This document shows positions 7,498 through 10,421 of a DNA stretch of 10,421 nucleotides, piece by piece. The stretch spans positions 13,325 to 23,745 of the forward strand of contig DPCJ01000161.1 of the NCBI GenBank assembly GCA_003516705.1. Reading direction: 5' to 3'. This DNA is from Prolixibacteraceae bacterium (lineage in GTDB: Bacteria; Bacteroidota; Bacteroidia; Bacteroidales; Prolixibacteraceae). The position numbers were made by a program, and so were the translations under genes. Numbering within the stretch: position 1 is the first letter of the stretch; every line of letters starts with the position of its first letter. The notes under the pieces are model-generated. The model saw only the letters and a program-made list of their open reading frames with translations, had not been told where the DNA came from and did no database searches.

Positions 7498-7560
7498 TGG
7501 AAAGTGAGTTCACCCGAAAAGTAGCCATAAAAACTGACTTATAAAAGTGGCGCCTAACGG

Positions 7561-7592
7561 AAATAAAAAAACCCCTCCAAAACGGAGAGGTT
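7561..7592 (-). terminator. Intrinsic terminator after rpsT
   Basis: On the - strand, arms at 7592-7584 and 7578-7570 form a nine-pair stem (AACCTCTCC with GGAGGGGTT, including one G-U pair) around a five-base loop. It is followed by a T-rich run (TTTTTTATTT, 7570-7561). It lies 26 bases past the rpsT stop and separates the tRNA-Glu/rpsT unit from radC. Confidence 0.88.
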
Positions 7593-7618
7593 CTCTTATT
7601 ATTTTTTATGAATATCTG

Positions 7619-7870
7619 TTACAGATGATTGATTTTCAGCGCTAATTTCGATTTCAGATTCGAAGCTTTGTTTTTGTGAATAATATTGCGTTTTGCCAGC
7701 TTATCGATCATCGAAATTACTTCGGGATAGAGCTTTGCAGCTTCTTCTTTGTCAGAAGTGTTTCGTAAGGCTTTAATAGCATTACGGGTTGTTTTTGCGT
7801 AATAACGATTGTGTAACCTTTTGGTCTCGTTCTGTCTAATTCTTTTTAATGCTGACTTATGATTTGCCAT
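7619..7870 (-). CDS. rpsT: 30S ribosomal protein S20
   Basis: S20 binds 16S rRNA early in small-subunit assembly. The 83-residue product starts MANHKSALKRIRQNETKR, the hallmark S20 N-terminus, and is lysine/arginine-rich throughout with NKASNLKSKLALKIN near the C-terminus, as expected for a protein of three long helices. The ATG at 7870 is chosen because it begins this conserved sequence. An in-frame ATG at 7930 would add 20 residues encoded inside the tRNA-Glu gene and can be set aside. The gene lies 28 bases behind tRNA-Glu, has no promoter-like sequence of its own in that gap, and ends before a strong terminator, so it is probably made on the tRNA-Glu transcript. Confidence 0.97.
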   Translation of the reverse strand: MANHKSALKRIRQNETKRLHNRYYAKTTRNAIKALRNTSDKEEAAKLYPEVISMIDKLAKRNIIHKNKASNLKSKLALKINHL

Positions 7871-7898
7871 TATCTTTAAAATTTTCTTTTTAAAAAAG

Positions 7899-7970
7899 TA
7901 GCCCGTAGGGGAGTCGAACCCCTCTTGCAAGAATGAAAATCTTGAGTACTAACCGATATACGAACGGGCC
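7899..7970 (-). tRNA. tRNA-Glu (anticodon UUC)
   Basis: Read on the - strand from 7970, the 72-base sequence folds as a cloverleaf. The acceptor arms are GGCCCGT and ACGGGCT (first pair a G-U), and the D arm contains the GGTTAG loop. The anticodon stem CAAGA/TCTTG encloses loop TTTTCAT with anticodon TTC. The T stem AGGGG/CCCCT encloses loop TTCGACT, and the discriminator base is A. No CCA is encoded (the next bases are CTT), so CCA is presumably added by nucleotidyltransferase. The rpsT start follows 28 bases downstream. Confidence 0.96.
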
Positions 7971-7999
7971 ATTATGTCATCCCAATATTTTTGGGACTG

Positions 8000-8030
8000 C
8001 AAAAATACTTCATTTTTGAAATTCTCCAAA
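8000..8030 (-). promoter_or_regulatory. Bacteroidota-type promoter for tRNA-Glu / rpsT
   Basis: On the - strand, TTTG (8030-8027) and TATTTTTG (8007-8000) match the -33 TTTG and -7 TAnnTTTG elements exactly, with a 19-base spacer, the ideal distance. Transcription would start near 7993-7996, about 25 bases before the tRNA. A small CCCAA/TTGGG hairpin (7981-7995) lies in the leader. Confidence 0.8.
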
Positions 8031-8064
8031 TTTTACCGGTAATTTTTTTTTGAATTCTTTTTCT

Positions 8065-8100
8065 CAAAACTACTCCCGCTGAAAATTTTTGCGCTGCAAA
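8065..8100 (-). promoter_or_regulatory. Possible second, upstream promoter for tRNA-Glu
   Basis: On the - strand, TAGTTTTG (8072-8065) matches TAnnTTTG exactly, and TTTG lies at 8100-8097. The 24-base spacer is slightly longer than usual, so this is weaker than the promoter just downstream of it. Tandem promoters are common for stable RNA genes in bacteria in general. Confidence 0.28.
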
Positions 8101-8165
8101 GAAAATGATGTTTTCGGAAACTGCAAATGCCCTGTGAAAGATTTTCAGGGAAAAAAGCTGATTTT

Positions 8166-8888
8166 TTAACGCAACTCGAAATTCTGTCCGAGATAAACTC
8201 TCCGAACCACCTCATCGGCTGCAAGTTCTTCGGCAGTTCCGGCTTTTAAAATTGAACCTTCAAAGAGCAGATATGAGCGGTCGGTTATTGTTAATGTTTC
8301 GTGTACATTATGGTCGGTTATCAAAACACCTATATTTTTCTCCTTCAGTTTAGATACAATGTTTTGAATGTCTTCCACTGCAATGGGGTCAACTCCGGCA
8401 AAAGGTTCGTCGAGAAGAATAAATTTGGGTTCAATAGCCAATGCACGGGCAATTTCTGTGCGTCGGCGCTCGCCACCAGAAAGCTGGTTGCCCTTGCTTT
8501 TTCGAATGTGCTGAAGTCCAAACTCTTCGATTAGTGTTTCGAGTTTTTCCTTTTGGTATTCCTTTGTGTAGCTCGTCATTTCGAGCACAGCACGCAGATT
8601 GTCTTCAATACTCAGGTTTCGGAATACCGATGCTTCCTGCGCCAGGTAACCGATTCCCTTTTTAGCCCTTTTGTACACAGGCTGACTGGTTATATCTTCG
8701 TCGTCTAAAAATATTTTTCCTGAGAAAGGCTGAATCAATCCCACAATCATGTAAAACGATGTGGTTTTGCCGGCTCCGTTTGGGCCAAGTAAACCTACAA
8801 TTTCACCCTGTTTAACCTCAAAACTCACACCTTTTACAACAGTGCGTTTCCTGTATTTTTTTACAATATTTTCAGCCCTTAAAATCAT
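8166..8888 (-). CDS. lptB: LPS export ABC transporter ATP-binding protein LptB
   Basis: LptB is the cytoplasmic ATPase of the LptB2FGC complex, which pulls lipopolysaccharide from the inner membrane into the Lpt bridge. The 240-residue product has all ABC motifs: Walker A GPNGAGKTT at 35-43, Q-loop Q84 in YLAQEASVF, signature LSGGE at 136-140, Walker B FILLDEP at 156-162 and the switch histidine H193 in ITDHNVHE. The YLAQE segment, DEPFAGVDPIAVEDI and the C-terminal VVRRVYLGQNFEL tail are those of LptB and not of branched-chain amino acid LivG/LivF proteins. It follows tatC by 30 bases on the same strand and was probably co-transcribed with it. No clear terminator follows its stop, so read-through towards tRNA-Glu is possible. 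Confidence 0.95.
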   Translation of the reverse strand: MILRAENIVKKYRKRTVVKGVSFEVKQGEIVGLLGPNGAGKTTSFYMIVGLIQPFSGKIFLDDEDITSQPVYKRAKKGIGYLAQEASVFRNLSIEDNLRAVLEMTSYTKEYQKEKLETLIEEFGLQHIRKSKGNQLSGGERRRTEIARALAIEPKFILLDEPFAGVDPIAVEDIQNIVSKLKEKNIGVLITDHNVHETLTITDRSYLLFEGSILKAGTAEELAADEVVRRVYLGQNFELR

Positions 8889-8918
8889 GTTGCTTTTATT
8901 AACGCATTATTTAAAGGT

Positions 8919-9782
8919 TTAGCTTTCGCGTGCCAGTTTTTCACGTTTTTTAACCACAATTGCCGAAATTAGAATACTGATCTCGTACAAAAAAACCAAC
9001 GGGATTGCCACCATAATCTGGCTGAAAACATCGGGAGGCGTAATAATGGCACTTACAAGAAGCAGTAATACATACGCATGACGACGATAACTTTTCATAA
9101 AACCGGGAGTCAGAATTCCCACCTTACTTAAAAAGAAAGAAAAAATAGGGAGCAGAAAAATAAAACCCGAAGCAAAGGTTATCGATGTTACAGTACCAAT
9201 ATACGAACGCATATTAATCTGATTTTCAACTTCGGCACTCACACTGTAGGTAGTAAGAAAATCGATTGAAAGTGGTACAATTATAAAGTAGCCAAACAAA
9301 ATTCCGGTTAAAAACAGCACCGAAGTAAAAAAAACTGCACCACTGGCATGTTTTTTTTCTTTATCGTACAAAGCGGGTTTTATAAAACTCCATATTTCGT
9401 AAAAAACATACGGTGCGGCAAGTATTAACCCGGCAATAATAGCTACAGTAAAATGGAGCATAAACTGGTCGGCCATTTTAAGGCTAATCAGCTTTAAAGG
9501 GTGCTGATTAATGTTAAGTGCATCCGTTCCAACAAGTTCGCCAAGTTTGGCCATCATCCGGTTCGACCAGAAATCAGGGGTTTTGGGTTTAAAAATAATT
9601 TCAGTAAAAATAAAATCCTTCAGCATAAATGCAGCCACTGCAAAAACCATAATTGCTAATACCGCGCGTATGATATGCCAACGCAATTCTTCAAGATGTT
9701 CCAGAAACGACATTTCACCCTGTTGCCCTTTTCCTCTTCTCCTTTTTGTTGACTGCTCCTCTCTGTTGCCAGCTTCACTCAT
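8919..9782 (-). CDS. tatC: Sec-independent (twin-arginine) protein translocase subunit TatC
   Basis: TatC is the multi-span inner-membrane receptor for twin-arginine signal peptides of folded proteins. The 287-residue product shows the family landmarks: MSFLEHLEELRWHIIRA at 24-40 before the first membrane segment, FYEIWSFIKPALYDKEK at 127-143, and SAIITPPDVFSQ at 244-255. Six hydrophobic segments are seen at about 37-54, 108-130, 147-170, 193-217, 234-248 and 255-277. The first periplasmic loop (about 55-105) is long, as I recall for Bacteroidota TatC. The first 23 residues are polar with a KRRR cluster and precede the usual TatC start; M24 (ATG at 9713) is an alternative start, but the promoter position is compatible with ATG 9782. 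No tatA is adjacent. Confidence 0.95.
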   Translation of the reverse strand: MSEAGNREEQSTKRRRGKGQQGEMSFLEHLEELRWHIIRAVLAIMVFAVAAFMLKDFIFTEIIFKPKTPDFWSNRMMAKLGELVGTDALNINQHPLKLISLKMADQFMLHFTVAIIAGLILAAPYVFYEIWSFIKPALYDKEKKHASGAVFFTSVLFLTGILFGYFIIVPLSIDFLTTYSVSAEVENQINMRSYIGTVTSITFASGFIFLLPIFSFFLSKVGILTPGFMKSYRRHAYVLLLLVSAIITPPDVFSQIMVAIPLVFLYEISILISAIVVKKREKLARES

Positions 9783-9817
9783 ATACTATACAGGTTATTG
9801 TTTTTTTAAAAGAAGCA

Positions 9818-9846
9818 CAAATATAAGGACTTATTCATATGCAAAA
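9818..9846 (-). promoter_or_regulatory. Candidate promoter for tatC-lptB
   Basis: On the - strand, TATATTTG (9825-9818) is an exact TAnnTTTG -7 element. TTTTG at 9846-9842 can act as the -33 element with a 16-base gap, one base short of the common range. Transcription would start near 9811-9814, giving a leader of about 30 bases before the tatC ATG. Confidence 0.55.
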
Positions 9847-9882
9847 CTTTCGTATTATTTAATTCTTATCAACCCGCAAGTA

Positions 9883-9900
9883 TTAATTTTAGCAAATTAA
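9883..9900. repeat. Inverted repeat in the tatC/recQ divergent spacer
   Basis: TTAATTT (9883-9889) and AAATTAA (9894-9900) are perfect reverse complements around a four-base centre. The site sits between the tatC promoter and the recQ start and could be an operator or a chance product of AT-rich DNA. The rest of the 199-base spacer shows no other clear feature. Confidence 0.3.
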
Positions 9901-9981
9901 AAATTTGTATCATCATTTTTTTTACTTTTAAATCATTAAGCATTCTTGTTTAGATGATGGGAAAGGGAAATTTGAAATAGT

Positions 9982-10421
9982 ATGGAGAATGAAATTATAT
10001 TAACCGATAAGCTGCAGCAGTATTTTGGGTTCGACAGGTTTAAAGGCCAACAGGAAGAAGCAATCAAAAATGTTTTAAAAGGTAACAACACTTTCGTTTT
10101 AATGCCTACCGGCGGCGGTAAATCACTTATTTACCAATTGCCTGCTATGCTTTTGGAAGGAACAGCCATTGTAATTTCGCCATTGATTGCACTGATGAAA
10201 AATCAGGTTGACTCAATTCGCGGAATGCACACCGATGATTATGTGGCGCACTTTTTAAATTCATCATTATCGAAAACTGCGATTCAGGAAGTGAAATCGG
10301 ATGTGATGAGTGGAAGAACTAAGCTGCTTTACGTTGCGCCCGAATCACTAACAAAAGAAGAGAACATTGATTTTCTGAAGAAAATAAAAATCTCGTTTTA
10401 TGCCATCGACGAGGCACACTG
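9982..10421 (+). CDS. recQ: ATP-dependent DNA helicase RecQ, N-terminal part (runs off the right edge)
   Basis: RecQ is a 3'-5' superfamily 2 helicase acting in recombination and fork repair. The frame is open from ATG 9982 to the window end (146 full codons). It shows motif 0 (residues FDRFKGQQEEAI at 17-28, with the adenine-contacting glutamine), Walker A MPTGGGKS at 41-48, motif Ia SPLIALMKNQV at 66-76, FLNSSLS at 91-97, LLYVAPESL at 115-123 and Walker B DEAH at 143-146. RecQ-C, winged-helix and HRDC domains would lie beyond the edge. ATG 9982 is the natural start because the sequence reaches motif 0 at the usual distance; there is no strong ribosome-binding site, though GGGAAAGGG lies at 9959-9967. 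It is divergent from tatC. Confidence 0.95.
   Translation, partial: MENEIILTDKLQQYFGFDRFKGQQEEAIKNVLKGNNTFVLMPTGGGKSLIYQLPAMLLEGTAIVISPLIALMKNQVDSIRGMHTDDYVAHFLNSSLSKTAIQEVKSDVMSGRTKLLYVAPESLTKEENIDFLKKIKISFYAIDEAH

Noticed and set aside
7871..7930. N-terminal extension of S20
   Set aside because: The extra codons fall inside the tRNA-Glu gene, and MANHKSALKR is the known S20 start.
8130..8150. Stem-loop CCCTG/CAGGG after lptB considered as a terminator
   Set aside because: The stem is only five pairs with an 11-base loop, and no U run follows it on either strand.
9904..9930. Possible recQ promoter: TTTG at 9904-9907 with TACTTTTA at 9923-9930
   Set aside because: The -7 element lacks the final G and the spacing is 15 bases, so it is too weak to annotate; the real recQ promoter remains unidentified.
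1..10421. CRISPR arrays, insertion sequences, phage or plasmid genes, riboswitches
   Set aside because: No spaced direct repeats, transposase-like frames, terminal inverted repeats flanking a gene, or recognisable riboswitch cores were seen; gene content and codon feel are uniform across the window.

Overview
The window looks like chromosomal core DNA from a Bacteroidota bacterium, probably near the Bacteroidales/Marinilabiliales. The grounds are the promoter style (TTTG and TAnnTTTG elements), the general lack of Shine-Dalgarno sequences, and the protein types (Bacteroidota-type aspartate kinase end, DUF7033-type deacetylase-like protein, TatC and LptB of that phylum). Affiliation is inferred from motifs and remembered family features; no search was run. 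There are no insertion sequences, phage genes, CRISPR arrays or rRNA genes. Coding density is high and no gene-free stretch reaches 300 bases.

Layout. At the left edge (1-312, +) is the C-terminal end of an aspartate kinase. It is followed by a periplasmic adaptor of a MacA/HlyD-type efflux system (399-1736, +) with a candidate promoter of its own. A stem-loop terminator at 1754-1790 serves both this gene and the operon converging from the right. That operon runs leftwards from 7497 to 1806 with gaps of at most 17 bases or small overlaps: radC, a DUF7033/polysaccharide-deacetylase-like protein, a FemAB-like acyltransferase, a NodB-type polysaccharide deacetylase, a GNAT acetyltransferase, and upp. 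Next, also leftward, come tRNA-Glu(UUC) and rpsT, with a strong promoter in front and a terminator behind. Then, leftward again, come tatC and lptB. Finally recQ starts divergently at 9982 and runs off the right edge.

How the genes work together. Most are housekeeping genes: lysine/threonine-family amino acid synthesis, uracil salvage, ribosome and tRNA supply, Tat export, LPS export, DNA repair. The one block that reads as a dedicated pathway is the four-gene core at 2479-6784. It alternates two deacetylase-family proteins with two acyl/acetyltransferases, coupled by 1- and 4-base overlaps or a 3-base gap. None of the four has a visible signal peptide, so a cytoplasmic job is likely, such as changing N- or O-acyl groups on a sugar or lipid-linked precursor of a surface glycan. 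The substrate cannot be read from the sequence. This block is the best candidate here for an undescribed system.
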